Shown piece after piece: positions 8,822 through 18,092 of a DNA stretch of 64,000 nucleotides (position 1 is the stretch's first letter; each line of letters begins with the position of its first letter). Both the position numbers and the translations under genes were made by a program. Under the pieces are notes generated by a model that made no database searches, was not told the DNA's origin, and worked only from the letters and a program-made list of their open reading frames with translations. The stretch comes from Dictyobacter aurantiacus (GTDB lineage: Bacteria > Chloroflexota > Ktedonobacteria > Ktedonobacterales > Ktedonobacteraceae). The DNA lies in assembly GCF_003967515.1 (NCBI RefSeq), contig NZ_BIFQ01000002.1, forward strand, positions 2,604,001 to 2,668,000, given 5' to 3'.

Positions 8822-9330
8822 TCATAAGGAAATCAAAGGAGCACCGTGTAACTGATGATCTTGAGCATAGTGCAAGGGTGAACAATTGCCGACGCCCTCG
8901 TGAGGACGTAACGTATTGTAAAAATTGATCCATGTCTCTGCAGCACCCAGGAAGTGACCCAGTGTCCGGTACGAACGGTGATCCGCCACCGCAAGCTTGA
9001 AGGTGCCCACAAAACGCTCGGCAATGCTATTATCTGTGGGTGTGCCAGCGCGGCTCATCGATTGCTGAAAGCCTTTCTGCAACAGCAGATTTAGGGTGCA
9101 TTGCGCTCCATATTGTTTGCCTTGATCGCTATGCCAAATGGCTCCAGCTGTGGGAAAGGTTATGGTCTCAATGACACTAGTTACCAAATCGGCGCGCATA
9201 TGATAATCAAAGGCCAGGCCAAACTTTCGGCACACTTCTTCCAAGGTCGTCTCACGCTGAAAGCTTTCCATGACTACTTTGAACTTAAATTCCGGTGTAT
9301 GCGTTTTCCGTTTGCCTGCCAATAGGGTGA
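8822..9330 (-). pseudogene. Internally deleted IS3-family transposase
   Basis: The open frame joins the start of an IS3 OrfA (KRKTHTPEFKFKVVMESFQ, a helix-turn-helix region) directly to the second half of an OrfB (AIWHSDQGKQYGAQC, then TPTDNSIAERFVGTFK, which carry the second Asp and the Glu of the DDE triad). The first catalytic Asp and most of both proteins are missing, the joint falling near KFGL-AFDYHMR. This is a dead element made by internal deletion that kept the frame open. A group II intron abuts its 5' side. Confidence 0.8.
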
Positions 9331-9349
9331 ACAGAGCGCGCCTTGATCT

Positions 9350-10000
9350 GTTGCCAGAGTAGGTTTCGCTCTGTTTCCCTCCGAACCGCACGGACACCTT
9401 TCGATGTATACGGCTCTCCAGCCATTCTCAGGAAATTCCTGGTGTTGAACCTCTCCCATGAGCTTCTTTGCCTTACGCATACCGCTGGTTGTGTTCAACG
9501 CAATGGCCTGCTTCCCTTCACCATGTGAACGGTGCTACCGTCTCAGATTACTATGGAAGCTCTGTCACCCTATCGCGGCTCCGGCACAAAGTTATCAGAA
9601 CCCACAACGTAGGTGATCTCCGTTTGACGCTCCTCCCATATACGGATGGGTTAGGCTCCCGTTCGTTCCTTTATCGTGGCGTCTTCCACGCTGAGAAGAG
9701 TTAGAGAGTACAGGAGTCGAAACATGTAACCCCTGTAAACATCTTCTGTGGACGTCTCAACCAGTCTTCGTCCACCCCGGTACTTAAGGCTAAGAAACTG
9801 GGTTTCAAGCGATCAAGCCTTGGCCATACCATCCTTGGTCTTGCATCACACTCTGTCTCCTGGTTTCCAGGGCTGACGCTTTACGAGCATGCTTAGTTCC
9901 CTTGTGACGTTTCCATCTCCGGTAATCTCGTTGACCATACGGGATCTCTCTACCCGTAACTTCATGAGAAGCGATGAAGAAGGGCGCTCTACGGACGCAC
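9350..10000 (-). mobile_element. ORF-less group II intron
   Basis: Read on the minus strand, the segment begins with GTGCGTCC at 10000, matching the GUGYG 5' end of group II introns. It contains the conserved run AGGGTGACAGAGCTTCC and GGTGAAGGGAAGCAG that precedes domain IV. Domain V is at 9374-9416 (GAGCCGTATAC ... GTGCGGTTCGGAGGG, with a GAAA-type loop), followed by a domain VI-like hairpin at 9354-9373. Only about 650 nt lie between the ends, with no reverse transcriptase gene, so it would need a maturase in trans. It sits between an OrfA fragment and a deleted IS3 transposase. The 3' end is approximate (about 9350). Confidence 0.82.
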
Positions 10001-10046
10001 TGTTTTCCGTACCTCTCTTCTTTTACTATCTATTTTACCAGGTACG

Positions 10047-10196
10047 TTACAAGACTTGATCTCGCCAACGAGAGATCACATTCACATGTGTCCCGTATTC
10101 TGAAGCAATCTGTGAAAGAGATTTTGCGAGAAGAAAAATCTCTTTCACGACTTTGATTTTAAACTCAGTTGTGTAGGTTTTTCTGATTGTTGTCAT
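10047..10196 (-). pseudogene. IS3-family OrfA fragment
   Basis: Forty-nine codons from ATG 10196: MTTIRKTYTTEFKIKVV, then SQIASEYGTHVNVISRW, ending at TAA 10047. This is the helix-turn-helix start of an IS3-family OrfA, cut short by a stop. It lies just upstream of the 5' end of the ORF-less group II intron and is distinct in sequence from the OrfA start at 9330, so two IS3 relics flank the intron. Confidence 0.72.
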
Positions 10197-10306
10197 CTCT
10201 TCCCTTTCCGCCTTCAAACCTCCACTTTTTTTGTCTTATTTTATGGGTTTATTATATACATATACACTCAACCGTAAATCAAGATGGCTATCTAGCAAGG
10301 ACTCAT

Positions 10307-11998
10307 TTAAGATTTCTTGCTCAGCGCCTCTTCATACTCTTTCCTCATCTGGTCGCCTCCATTTTTCTTCCAGTCATTTCTCCATTGTTCAATAGAGCTA
10401 AGTGGATCAAGACCCTTCACAATGCGTAAGAAATGATCATTATAGATCTGGCTCATCTTTGCGCCTTGTTTGGTCGCCGTTGGGGAGTAAAGTCCAGTTA
10501 CCGCGTTGCTCACGCCCATCTTGATCAGATCGCTCACGGCTTTTTGCTCCATAAGCGCAAAATCAGGCTCTTCGCTGTTGTAGAAAGCTGGCACGCTGTT
10601 ACCAATATAGACCAGTTCACCAATATCCTTTTGGCCAGTATCCGTTAGCACCTTTTTGCCATCCGTGGTCTTATTATCAACACCATCAACACCATACTTC
10701 AAGAAATCATTTTCAGAACTGAAGATCGGCGCGGTGAGATAGTCCATGATGCGCAGAAGCTCTTTGACCTTCTCACGATCTCCACCATATTGGGATGGTA
10801 TGGCAGCAAAGCCATAGTGACCGGTACCCATATGGTGGACTGGTGTATTCCCATTGCCTGAGACAGGTAGTAAGACCGTAATATCCCCATTCGGATCAAC
10901 TTTTCTCACGCCGCTTCTCTCCCCCCACCAGCCGACATAACCATCGACATAACCACCAAACTTGCCCGCAATCAAGCCATTTTTTGCCTGAGTGATCGTC
11001 TGCGTGAAAGAATCTGGATGGAACAAGCCAGCCGCATATAACCTGTGTAAATATCCCATTCCGGCTTTGAATTCCTCTGTCTCCACACTATTCACGAGTT
11101 TTCCGCTACTATCCTGTCGCCAACCGTTTGGAGCACCGAACATTTGAAATATATAACTGGCGGTACCATAAATATAGCCCAGCCCCCAGGTATCTGCTTT
11201 CTTATTTCCGTCTGGATCATTTTTGGTGAAATACTGCAAAACTTTGAAAAAGTCTTCGCCGTTCTGAATATGTTCCATACCTGCCTTTTTCGCCCAATCG
11301 TTACGCCAGAGCATCGTGACGCCGATCAATGCACGAGGGCGAGGCACACCATAGATCTTTCCTTCGAAAGAGATGTTTTTCCAGACATTAGGGGCAATGC
11401 GTGAAATATTGGGATAATCTTTTAAGCCGTCCCCACTTAAATATTCTGTCAGGTCGGTAAATGCGCCCTGTTGCAGCGCGGGTATAACCGCGGGCGAGCT
11501 AGAAGTATCTACCAGGAAGAGTTCTGGCATATCACCACTCGCCAATAATGTGCCCACCTTATCGGGATAAGAGGTCGCGGGAATCAGCGAGGGCTGCCAA
11601 TCGACATTCAAACGCTTATTTAATTCCTGCCAGTATTTATTCTGATCCTTCGGTGCTGGCAAGGGCAGGAAACTCATACAGACTGATCTGACCGTGCCAC
11701 CACGACCGGGTACATATTGAACCGATTGATATGGTGGTAATGGAGCGGTATAGGCATCTGGAATCCTCGGGTCGCCCGAGGGGAAATACGTTTTTCCCTT
11801 AGCCGCGTTTACCGTTGCGGTCACTTGCTCACCAGGTACCGCCTTATCTACTTTGGCTTTAGTGAGTTTCGTGTCCTCGCCCTGAGAACAGGCCGCCAAT
11901 AACGCACCAGTAGTAGTGACGCTTGCCGCCACCTGGATAAAGCGTCGACGGCTGTACATGTTCTGACCATTGTTACTCAATGGCGTCTTATCACTCAT
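10307..11998 (-). CDS. ABC transporter extracellular solute-binding lipoprotein (family 1, LplA-like)
   Basis: A 563-residue binding protein. The N-terminus has a twin-arginine motif (SRRRFIQVAAS) followed by a lipobox ALLAAC, so it should be Tat-exported, lipidated on the Cys and held at the outer face of the membrane. The body shows family 1 features such as PELFLVDTSSSPAVIPALQQ and AFTDLTEYL. It is the last gene of a three-gene minus-strand operon with two permeases, the layout of LplABC-type transporters for oligosaccharides or aldouronates. No ATPase gene is present, so a shared MsmX/UgpC-type ATPase is likely. The divergent LacI regulator probably senses the imported sugar. The specific sugar is not identifiable. 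Confidence 0.92.
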   Translation of the reverse strand: MSDKTPLSNNGQNMYSRRRFIQVAASVTTTGALLAACSQGEDTKLTKAKVDKAVPGEQVTATVNAAKGKTYFPSGDPRIPDAYTAPLPPYQSVQYVPGRGGTVRSVCMSFLPLPAPKDQNKYWQELNKRLNVDWQPSLIPATSYPDKVGTLLASGDMPELFLVDTSSSPAVIPALQQGAFTDLTEYLSGDGLKDYPNISRIAPNVWKNISFEGKIYGVPRPRALIGVTMLWRNDWAKKAGMEHIQNGEDFFKVLQYFTKNDPDGNKKADTWGLGYIYGTASYIFQMFGAPNGWRQDSSGKLVNSVETEEFKAGMGYLHRLYAAGLFHPDSFTQTITQAKNGLIAGKFGGYVDGYVGWWGERSGVRKVDPNGDITVLLPVSGNGNTPVHHMGTGHYGFAAIPSQYGGDREKVKELLRIMDYLTAPIFSSENDFLKYGVDGVDNKTTDGKKVLTDTGQKDIGELVYIGNSVPAFYNSEEPDFALMEQKAVSDLIKMGVSNAVTGLYSPTATKQGAKMSQIYNDHFLRIVKGLDPLSSIEQWRNDWKKNGGDQMRKEYEEALSKKS

Positions 11999-12025
11999 GT
12001 GGGTTCTCCTTCCTTGGAAACGATA

Positions 12026-12898
12026 TTAACCTTTAATGGATCCAGTCAAAACACCTTTGGTAAAGTATTTTTGTAAGAAAGGATAGATCAGCAGAATCGG
12101 TATCGTCGCAATAACGACCACCGCCATTTGCACCGTTAAATCCGGTGGTGGTGCCTCCGTCACTGCAGATGCATCCTGGGGTAAATTTCCTTGGAGCACA
12201 ATCTGTCTCAAAACGACAGCGATTGGGTAGAGCGCAGGATTATTAATGAAGATCGTGGCATCAAAGAAATTGTTCCAATGAGCCACTGCATAGAATAAGG
12301 TGATCGCAGCTAACGATGCCTTCGACAAAGGTAAAATGATACTCCAGAGTATACGCAGGTCCGTCGCACCATCCAGTTTCGCGCTTTCAATCAACTCGCC
12401 AGGAATGGACATAAAGAATTGGCGCAAGACGATCAGGTTAAAAGGGGCGATGGCTCCTGGTAAGATCAAGGCCCACAAGGTATCGAGCAAATGCAACTCA
12501 CGTACGACGAGATACTTGGTAATCAGGCTTGGCGCGATTAAGAGTGTGAGCAAGACCAGCCACAGAATAACCTTCATCCCTGGCACATTGGTGCGGCTTA
12601 AGCCGTACGCCATCGTGACAGTAAAAAACATATTGATCGCGGTACCGGCAGTAACAAGGATGCAGCTATTGATTAACCCACGCACCACACCACTCTCCTG
12701 CAACACATATTTATATCCAGCTATATTGAAGCCAGTTGGATACAAAATGATCTTGCCACTGACAATATCTTGGTAGCTTGATAAACTTGCTGAAAACACA
12801 TACCAGAAGGGAAAGAGCATAATAAAAGCCAGTATGAGCATAATCAGCCCTAATACTAACCGCTCAAAAAGACTCGATCGTGTCATCCATGTTGCCAT
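12026..12898 (-). CDS. Carbohydrate ABC transporter permease (LplC-like)
   Basis: A 290-residue membrane protein with about six transmembrane segments. The cytoplasmic EAA loop that docks the ATPase is visible as ELIESAKLDGATDLRILWSI near residue 185, close to the CUT1 consensus EAAxxDGA. The ending YFTKGVLTGSIKG is typical of LplC/YtcP permeases. Its start overlaps the stop of the upstream permease gene by one base, so the two are translationally coupled. It would form the membrane channel with the LplB-like subunit. Confidence 0.93.
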   Translation of the reverse strand: MATWMTRSSLFERLVLGLIMLILAFIMLFPFWYVFSASLSSYQDIVSGKIILYPTGFNIAGYKYVLQESGVVRGLINSCILVTAGTAINMFFTVTMAYGLSRTNVPGMKVILWLVLLTLLIAPSLITKYLVVRELHLLDTLWALILPGAIAPFNLIVLRQFFMSIPGELIESAKLDGATDLRILWSIILPLSKASLAAITLFYAVAHWNNFFDATIFINNPALYPIAVVLRQIVLQGNLPQDASAVTEAPPPDLTVQMAVVVIATIPILLIYPFLQKYFTKGVLTGSIKG

Positions 12899-13923
12899 TA
12901 GTATAATCCCTCCTCGCCAAATTTCCTTGCTGCCCTGTTTGCCGTATAGATCAATACAATGCCAATCACAACTTTAAGCAAGGCGACCGCAGCCGCAAAC
13001 CCCCACTGTCCGCTGACAATACCGCGGTTATAGACAAATGTATCGATCACTTCAGCCGCATCCAGGCTCATTCCTCCACGCTGCAAGAAAACTTGCTCAA
13101 AGCCAATGCTCAACACATTACCCAGGCGCAAAATTAACAAGAGCATGATGATGCTACGAATACCGGGGAGCGTGATATGCCATAAGCGCTGCCATCGATT
13201 GGCACCATCCACAGCCGCTGACTCATAGAGCGCCAAGTTAATACTTGTGATTGCGGCCAGGAACATGATCGTGCCCCAACCACTCTCCTTCCACATCACC
13301 TGCAAAACAATCATTGGCTTGAACAGATCGGGATTGGTGAGCAGATCGATCTCTTTGCCACCCATCCCTTTGACCAACTGGTTTACCAGACCATCACCAC
13401 CAAATAACTGCTGCCAGATACTGATGATGATCACCCAGCCAAGGAAGTGTGGTAGATAGACAAGGCTTTGCATGAAGCGTTTAAAACGTTCGTTTGCAAT
13501 GGCATTCAGTAAGAGAGCCAGTATGATCGCAGCCGGGAAAGCGAAGATAATCTGAAGCAAACTGATCACCAGCGTGTTTCGGACAACGACTAACGTATCG
13601 GGATCAGTGAAAATATCTTTAAAATTATCCAGACCTACCCATGGACTGCGAAAGAAACCGAGATAGGGAGAATAATCCTGGAAGGCTGCGACATTTCCCA
13701 ACAATGGCAAGTAGTAGAAAATTATAAAATAGATGATCCCTGGTAGTACCAGGAAATACACCCAGCGTTCGCGCCATACCCTATGCCATAGGATAGTTCG
13801 TTTTGAATACTGCTGCTTTTCTTTCTCCTGGCTTTGTTCCTGTTCTAAATCGGCCGTTTGCCCTATGGCTGTCTCTCCTACCGCAATCTGAGCTTGTGCT
13901 TGAACGGTAAACCTCTTTGTCAT
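12898..13923 (-). CDS. Carbohydrate ABC transporter permease (LplB-like)
   Basis: A 341-residue protein and first gene of the transporter operon. A polar, Gln/Glu-rich cytoplasmic tail of about 50 residues precedes six membrane segments. The EAA loop appears as ALYESAAVDGANRWQRLWHI around residue 235, with the conserved DGA for ATPase contact. The segments YFLVLPGIIYFIIFYYLPL and YNRGIVSGQWGFAAAV match LplB/UgpA-type permeases. The ATG at 13923 follows AGGAGGG. The 435-bp region upstream, shared with the divergent LacI gene, carries repeated TGCAAA-type palindromes likely to be operators. Confidence 0.93.
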   Translation of the reverse strand: MTKRFTVQAQAQIAVGETAIGQTADLEQEQSQEKEKQQYSKRTILWHRVWRERWVYFLVLPGIIYFIIFYYLPLLGNVAAFQDYSPYLGFFRSPWVGLDNFKDIFTDPDTLVVVRNTLVISLLQIIFAFPAAIILALLLNAIANERFKRFMQSLVYLPHFLGWVIIISIWQQLFGGDGLVNQLVKGMGGKEIDLLTNPDLFKPMIVLQVMWKESGWGTIMFLAAITSINLALYESAAVDGANRWQRLWHITLPGIRSIIMLLLILRLGNVLSIGFEQVFLQRGGMSLDAAEVIDTFVYNRGIVSGQWGFAAAVALLKVVIGIVLIYTANRAARKFGEEGLY

Positions 13924-13991
13924 TTTCCCTCCTGTTCACAGTCATTGTTGCCTTGAACAAATCCATTATTATGTGTCGTATCGTCGCGAAA

Positions 13992-14308
13992 GTGCAAATA
14001 AAAAGGATTATACAATCCCTTATGTTTGCATCAGTAACATACTGATACGTATGCCATCATCAACGCAGGCAATCTGGTTTTCTACGCAGCTTGTTTTATG
14101 TTGAGAGAAAATTACTTGCAAATAATTTCTCACTATTTGCACTGAGGCTTGTTTGTCTGGTGAATATTCCCTCAGTTTGTGATAGATAACGTTTTCTTTA
14201 GTAAAAGAATACTGACTTAAGGAGTAAAAATCAAGTTGTTTTTCTACGTATCTTGCTATAATTGCTTAAAAGTTGTCGATTCTGCAAATTTATGCTATCT
14301 TTTTGCAG
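13992..14308. promoter_or_regulatory. Three TGCAAA/TTTGCA operator-like sites between lplB-like and lacI-like genes
   Basis: The clearest site is TGCAAATA-N9-TATTTGCA at 14117-14141, a perfect 8+8 palindrome. A second, CTGCAAA ... TTTGCAG, is at 14282-14308, close to the regulator start. A third pair of half sites, TGCAAATA at 13993-14000 and TGTTTGCA at 14023-14030, lies near the permease start. All share the TGCAAA half site, which suits a dimeric LacI-family protein acting at several sites, possibly with looping. Binding is inferred. Confidence 0.6.
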
Positions 14309-14358
14309 AGAAACAAGTATGAATATGACCATTATGCTACTGATGAAAGAAGCCCGCC

Positions 14359-15402
14359 ATGAATATTCATCCGGAAAAGACCCAGAGGATGCCGCGTCGA
14401 CGTATTCTGCAAAAAGATATTGCGAATGCGGCTGGAGTATCTATTAGCACGGTTTCACGCGTGCTCAACAATGTTGATGTTATCAGTGATGATTTACGGG
14501 AGCGTGTTTTAAAGGCTGCCACGGCCCTTGGTTATCAATCGAAAACCGATCAATTGAGGCAGATTAATCTTTTTATCAGCCTCATCACTAGCTCAAATCT
14601 TTCGAGCGATCAGTTTCATTCAGCGATCATGGTTGGGGTAGAAGAGGAGTGCCGTCGGCATGATATTCGTCTAAGTCATATTGTGGTGAAGCCCGACGAT
14701 ATAAACCGGGCTCAGATACTGGAGAGAGTCTGGTCCAATCCTGATGATGGGCATATTTTTATGTCGGTTGATGACAACGATTTGCTCAAGAGTATTCTAG
14801 AATATAATTTTCGTGTGATTAGTATCAATGCCGAACACAAAAATCTGGGTATCGATACAATCCTTCCGGATAACGAATATGGTGCTCATCTTGCTGTCCA
14901 GTACCTCATTGACCACGGCCATCGCCAGATACTGCACACAACCCGCCTTGTCCGTAGCACTATTAAGCGGCGCCATGAAGCCTACAAAGCAACGCTTCAT
15001 GATGCTGGTATCCCCTACAATCCCGCGCTTATCCTGGATACATCCATGGTTATGCAGGATGCATATCAACGCATGAAAAGATTTTTGTATGCTCCTCATC
15101 CAGAATTTACGGCTATATTTTGTGCCAATGATTCCTCAGCTATCGGTATTGCACGCGCTTTACAAGAAGCAAACGTTCGTATTCCTCAGGATGTTTCGAT
15201 TGTCGGCTTCGATGATATACCCATGGCGGAATTTACGGTACCTGCTTTGACGACCATACGTGTTGAACGCGAAGAAATGGGACGTCTGGCAGTACGTCGT
15301 CTTTTAGAACGTAGCACCAATCCGCACTTGCTGCCCATAAAAGTTGAGATCATTACTCGTCTCATTGAACGCCAATCCGTCGCATACCTGCATAACAGCT
15401 AA
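14359..15402 (+). CDS. LacI-family transcriptional regulator
   Basis: A 347-residue regulator. Residues 14-70 contain the LacI helix-turn-helix and hinge: ILQKDIANAAGVSISTVSRV followed by LNN. The remainder is a periplasmic-binding-like sensor domain, with FCANDSSAIGIARAL and VSIVGFDDIPMAEFTVPALT near the end, both standard for sugar-responsive LacI proteins. The ATG at 14359 has only a weak ribosome site; ATG 14389 is an alternative. It is divergent from the sugar transporter operon and probably represses it and itself through the TGCAAA palindromes in the shared intergenic region. Confidence 0.93.
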   Translation: MNIHPEKTQRMPRRRILQKDIANAAGVSISTVSRVLNNVDVISDDLRERVLKAATALGYQSKTDQLRQINLFISLITSSNLSSDQFHSAIMVGVEEECRRHDIRLSHIVVKPDDINRAQILERVWSNPDDGHIFMSVDDNDLLKSILEYNFRVISINAEHKNLGIDTILPDNEYGAHLAVQYLIDHGHRQILHTTRLVRSTIKRRHEAYKATLHDAGIPYNPALILDTSMVMQDAYQRMKRFLYAPHPEFTAIFCANDSSAIGIARALQEANVRIPQDVSIVGFDDIPMAEFTVPALTTIRVEREEMGRLAVRRLLERSTNPHLLPIKVEIITRLIERQSVAYLHNS

Positions 15403-15679
15403 ATGGAGCCGAAGGGAGTGCCTGGTGTTGTACTTGAAAGCTGGATAGTTGTTACTCGGCAGTGCTCATTTTACTATTGTAGACAACCAGCACATGGGAG
15501 CCGCTCCAATCTGATTCTGGCAGGCCACAATTGCAATCTTGCGCTGTGATTGTTAGAAGCTGACCTTTTTTTTTGCCAACGCAATCTCGCTTGCCAGATG
15601 CTGGCGTTCACCCGATTGAGCGGCATGTGCTAAATGATACAAAGATATCCAGGTCAAGTACCGTTACTAAAATCTACTA
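15403..15679. other. Intergenic stretch between lacI-like gene and IS607 element
   Basis: No supported gene. A run of nine T residues lies near 15570. One minus-strand frame (HLAHAAQSGERQHL, then ASEIALAKKK, about 15565-15645) has a protein-like composition but no start, and was not recognised. The right end of the IS607 element should fall in or just after this stretch; IS607 elements lack terminal inverted repeats, so the boundary cannot be placed. Confidence 0.4.
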
Positions 15680-15711
15680 TTAAGTGCTGTTATCCTTAAC
15701 TTTTGTTTGCC

Positions 15712-15930
15712 TTAGCCACAGAATCGAAGCATGATGGGTGTGGCATACGACGAACGGAGCTTCACGGACAATTTCCACCCATTGCAGTAGATTCGTCCTG
15801 AGTGCATCAGGTGGTCCCGAAGGACCAGCGGCGGTAACCGTAGCGCCGCCCACATTCCCATGTAGGAAACGGGTTGAACCGACGGGTTCGTGATGACCAG
15901 GTGTTTTACCCGTCCGGTGGTGTATGCATG
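15712..15930 (-). ncRNA. Candidate omega RNA (reRNA) overlapping the tnpB 3' end
   Basis: The minus-strand transcript of this stretch can form compact hairpins: TGGTCC-TTCG-GGACCA at 15812-15827, a six-pair stem with a UUCG tetraloop, and GGCGG ... CCGCC at 15830-15850 next to it. Guide RNAs of TnpB systems come from just this place, the tnpB 3' end through the right end of the element. The guide itself would lie beyond the element end, whose position is unknown. Inferred from structure and position only. Confidence 0.5.
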
Positions 15931-17481
15931 ACGAATCAAGGCTGCGCCCAGGCGGGCGATATTTACGGAAGCGGCATAATCTCTGGAACCATTCCAGAGG
16001 CATTGTGGATGGGAGCAGGAGAGCCAAGCTCCCCACTCGCTCACGGATGAGCGATGTTCAGGGGAACGAAAGGTGTGGGCGGGGCTGCCACAGCGAGGAC
16101 AGGTGTGCGAAGTATGGCGAGGCTGCTGCCATTCGAGACGTATCCCAGCAAGGAAACATTTGTAGCGTAGCACCCGCCACAGTTCCCCACGCACCTGGGA
16201 GTTATTGCGCCAGTTTCTCCAGCGCCCTTTTGCTCCGCGCCCGCGTCCAGCTGACTTCATCGATTTCAGGGATTCTCCGGCGATCAGCCGACAATCAAAG
16301 GCAGTTGCCAACACCAGCAGGATATTGGCAGCCAGGTGCGCCAGGTCGTTATTTCTGGCTTCGTACTTCCGCCAGCACCGACTGATCTCCCGGCGCACGA
16401 TGGAAAGCGCTTCCTCTGAGGGTTTGCGCCTGGGATCGCCAGAAGGATATCGATCCCGTTGCTGTTCCAGTCGGGCCACATTGGCTTTGAGTTGGTCGAT
16501 TTGGCGACGCAAACGAGCTTGTCGGCCATCAAACGGGCCGGTGTTGAGAAAGAACGGACGCCCGATCTGGTGGCCGTCGAGATCGACCACGCTGGCGGTC
16601 ACCAGCACCCTGACGCCCCAATCGAAGCCCAGGACCGTCTGAATTTCTGCAAAGGGGGCCGACTCGTCCACCGGAACCTCGATGATGAAATCCAGCACGG
16701 CGGAGCGAACGCCATCAGCCTCGACGATTTCTCGCAACGTGGGAGCGAGTGGATGCCCAGCTTTTGCTCGCCCCACCACGAAGTCAGGCAGCTTCATCTG
16801 AACGGCCTTCTCGCGCCAATTCCGTCCCCATGTTCCCTGCACATCGGGAGTACGCAAGGCAAGCGTGAGACTCTTCTGATCAAGATCATAGCTCATGCGA
16901 TAGGTTTGCCCCATCTCTGGTCCATCGTCGCCAGCATACGGTAAGATGCTTGCTTTGAGCACGGGAATCGGTTGCATCTCTTCGTAGGTGCTGGGGAAAC
17001 AGCCGTTTGCCAGGTAAAAGTTGCACGCCTGCTCGATCAGGCTTTGCAGTTCGACCGCGTTTCCTCCATCTGAATTGATCTCACGCAGATCGGTCAATGC
17101 TTGCTTGATAACCTTCCGATTCTTTCCAGCCCGTTTCGTCTCTGTTTTGGGCTGGATCATTCCTTGTTCGAGCAGAGGGAGAACCAGCGCGAACTGCTGT
17201 TTGCGCTCGGCTTGCCCCCGAAGAATCCTTCCTGCTTGCTCAGCCTCGCAACGCCATTGCCGATGACCATGAGCAAGGGGGGGAGCCATCATCTCCTCAA
17301 TCTGTTTGTAGGCGTACCTGTTGCTGCGCGTGGCAAACTCGTCAAGGCGCTCCCACAGAGCCGTAACCGTGAGATTGATCACCTCACGGGACGTATCGAG
17401 GAGTCGCAGTGCATCCGCCTGGATCTCATCCGGCAGACGCAGCGGATAGCTCAGGGATTGTTGATCACGGCCTGTGCGCAC
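15712..17481 (-). CDS. tnpB: TnpB RNA-guided nuclease of IS607 element
   Basis: A long TnpB of 589 residues. The split RuvC nuclease is intact by sequence: Asp287 in VLGFDWGV, Glu403 in LIAGESLKSM and Asp501 in NGSRDYAASVNIA. A zinc-ribbon is formed by Cys461, Cys464, Cys489 and Cys494. The N-terminal 280 residues would hold the RNA- and target-recognition parts. Beyond the last RuvC motif the frame continues for about 80 residues with no recognisable domain; this part overlaps strong RNA hairpins and is probably tail sequence imposed by the guide RNA. Known TnpB proteins cut DNA guided by an RNA from the element's right end, helping the element persist. The frame overlaps tnpA, implying coupled translation. 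Confidence 0.9.
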   Translation of the reverse strand: MRTGRDQQSLSYPLRLPDEIQADALRLLDTSREVINLTVTALWERLDEFATRSNRYAYKQIEEMMAPPLAHGHRQWRCEAEQAGRILRGQAERKQQFALVLPLLEQGMIQPKTETKRAGKNRKVIKQALTDLREINSDGGNAVELQSLIEQACNFYLANGCFPSTYEEMQPIPVLKASILPYAGDDGPEMGQTYRMSYDLDQKSLTLALRTPDVQGTWGRNWREKAVQMKLPDFVVGRAKAGHPLAPTLREIVEADGVRSAVLDFIIEVPVDESAPFAEIQTVLGFDWGVRVLVTASVVDLDGHQIGRPFFLNTGPFDGRQARLRRQIDQLKANVARLEQQRDRYPSGDPRRKPSEEALSIVRREISRCWRKYEARNNDLAHLAANILLVLATAFDCRLIAGESLKSMKSAGRGRGAKGRWRNWRNNSQVRGELWRVLRYKCFLAGIRLEWQQPRHTSHTCPRCGSPAHTFRSPEHRSSVSEWGAWLSCSHPQCLWNGSRDYAASVNIARLGAALIRHAYTTGRVKHLVITNPSVQPVSYMGMWAALRLPPLVLRDHLMHSGRIYCNGWKLSVKLRSSYATPIMLRFCG

Positions 17482-18092
17482 TTCAAGAGCTCCTTCTGTT
17501 TGTGAGAACGCATGCCATACAGTCGCCCCGAAAACGAGGCGATTACGGCCAGCAGATCATCCGTCAGTTCTTGCTCTGACGTTTTCTCTTCTCCTGGTTC
17601 CAACACTGTGAGGGTGACGCCGAAGGAGGCAAAAAGCGTTTCCAGGTATTCTTGCCCAAAGCGTGTTAAGCGATCTTCGTAGGTGATAGCGACTTCCCTC
17701 ACTTTGTCTTCACAGACCAACGTGAGAAGCCGCCGCAATTGCTTGCGGGAGGCGGAGAGTCCTGAGCCAATATCGGAGAGCACCAACAGTTCCTGTCCAC
17801 GACGTTCGCTTGCTGCCCACACGTGAAGACGCTGGAGTTGCATGTCCAAGTCGTCTTTTTGTCCATGCCCGCTCACACGCCCATAGAGGACGAGCAGACG
17901 GCCATCAATTTTCCCCACCAGTCGCTCGATTTCCGACCGAGGGATACGCGCTTCGTTTCCCACACGGATCGCCTGGATTTTGCCAGCTTTCACCCATTTG
18001 CGCACGGTGAAAGGATGTAATCCCAACTCGTGAGCCGCACGGCTGACTCGCAACAGCTTCGGTTCTTCTTCTTTCACTGGATTGAAAACCAC
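17451..18092 (-). CDS. tnpA: IS607-family serine recombinase TnpA
   Basis: A 213-residue transposase. Residues 10-60 are a MerR-like DNA-binding domain (AAHELGLHPFTVRKWVKAGK), followed by a resolvase-type catalytic domain: LVLYGRVSGHGQKDDLDMQ contains the nucleophile Ser after the conserved Arg, and ITYEDRLTRFGQEYLE is the later conserved block. The N-terminal DNA-binding domain before the catalytic domain is the hallmark of IS607 recombinases. The start is a GTG at 18092, with a possible GTG at 18077. Its 3' end overlaps tnpB by 31 bp. Confidence 0.9.
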   Translation of the reverse strand: MVFNPVKEEEPKLLRVSRAAHELGLHPFTVRKWVKAGKIQAIRVGNEARIPRSEIERLVGKIDGRLLVLYGRVSGHGQKDDLDMQLQRLHVWAASERRGQELLVLSDIGSGLSASRKQLRRLLTLVCEDKVREVAITYEDRLTRFGQEYLETLFASFGVTLTVLEPGEEKTSEQELTDDLLAVIASFSGRLYGMRSHKQKELLKCAQAVINNP

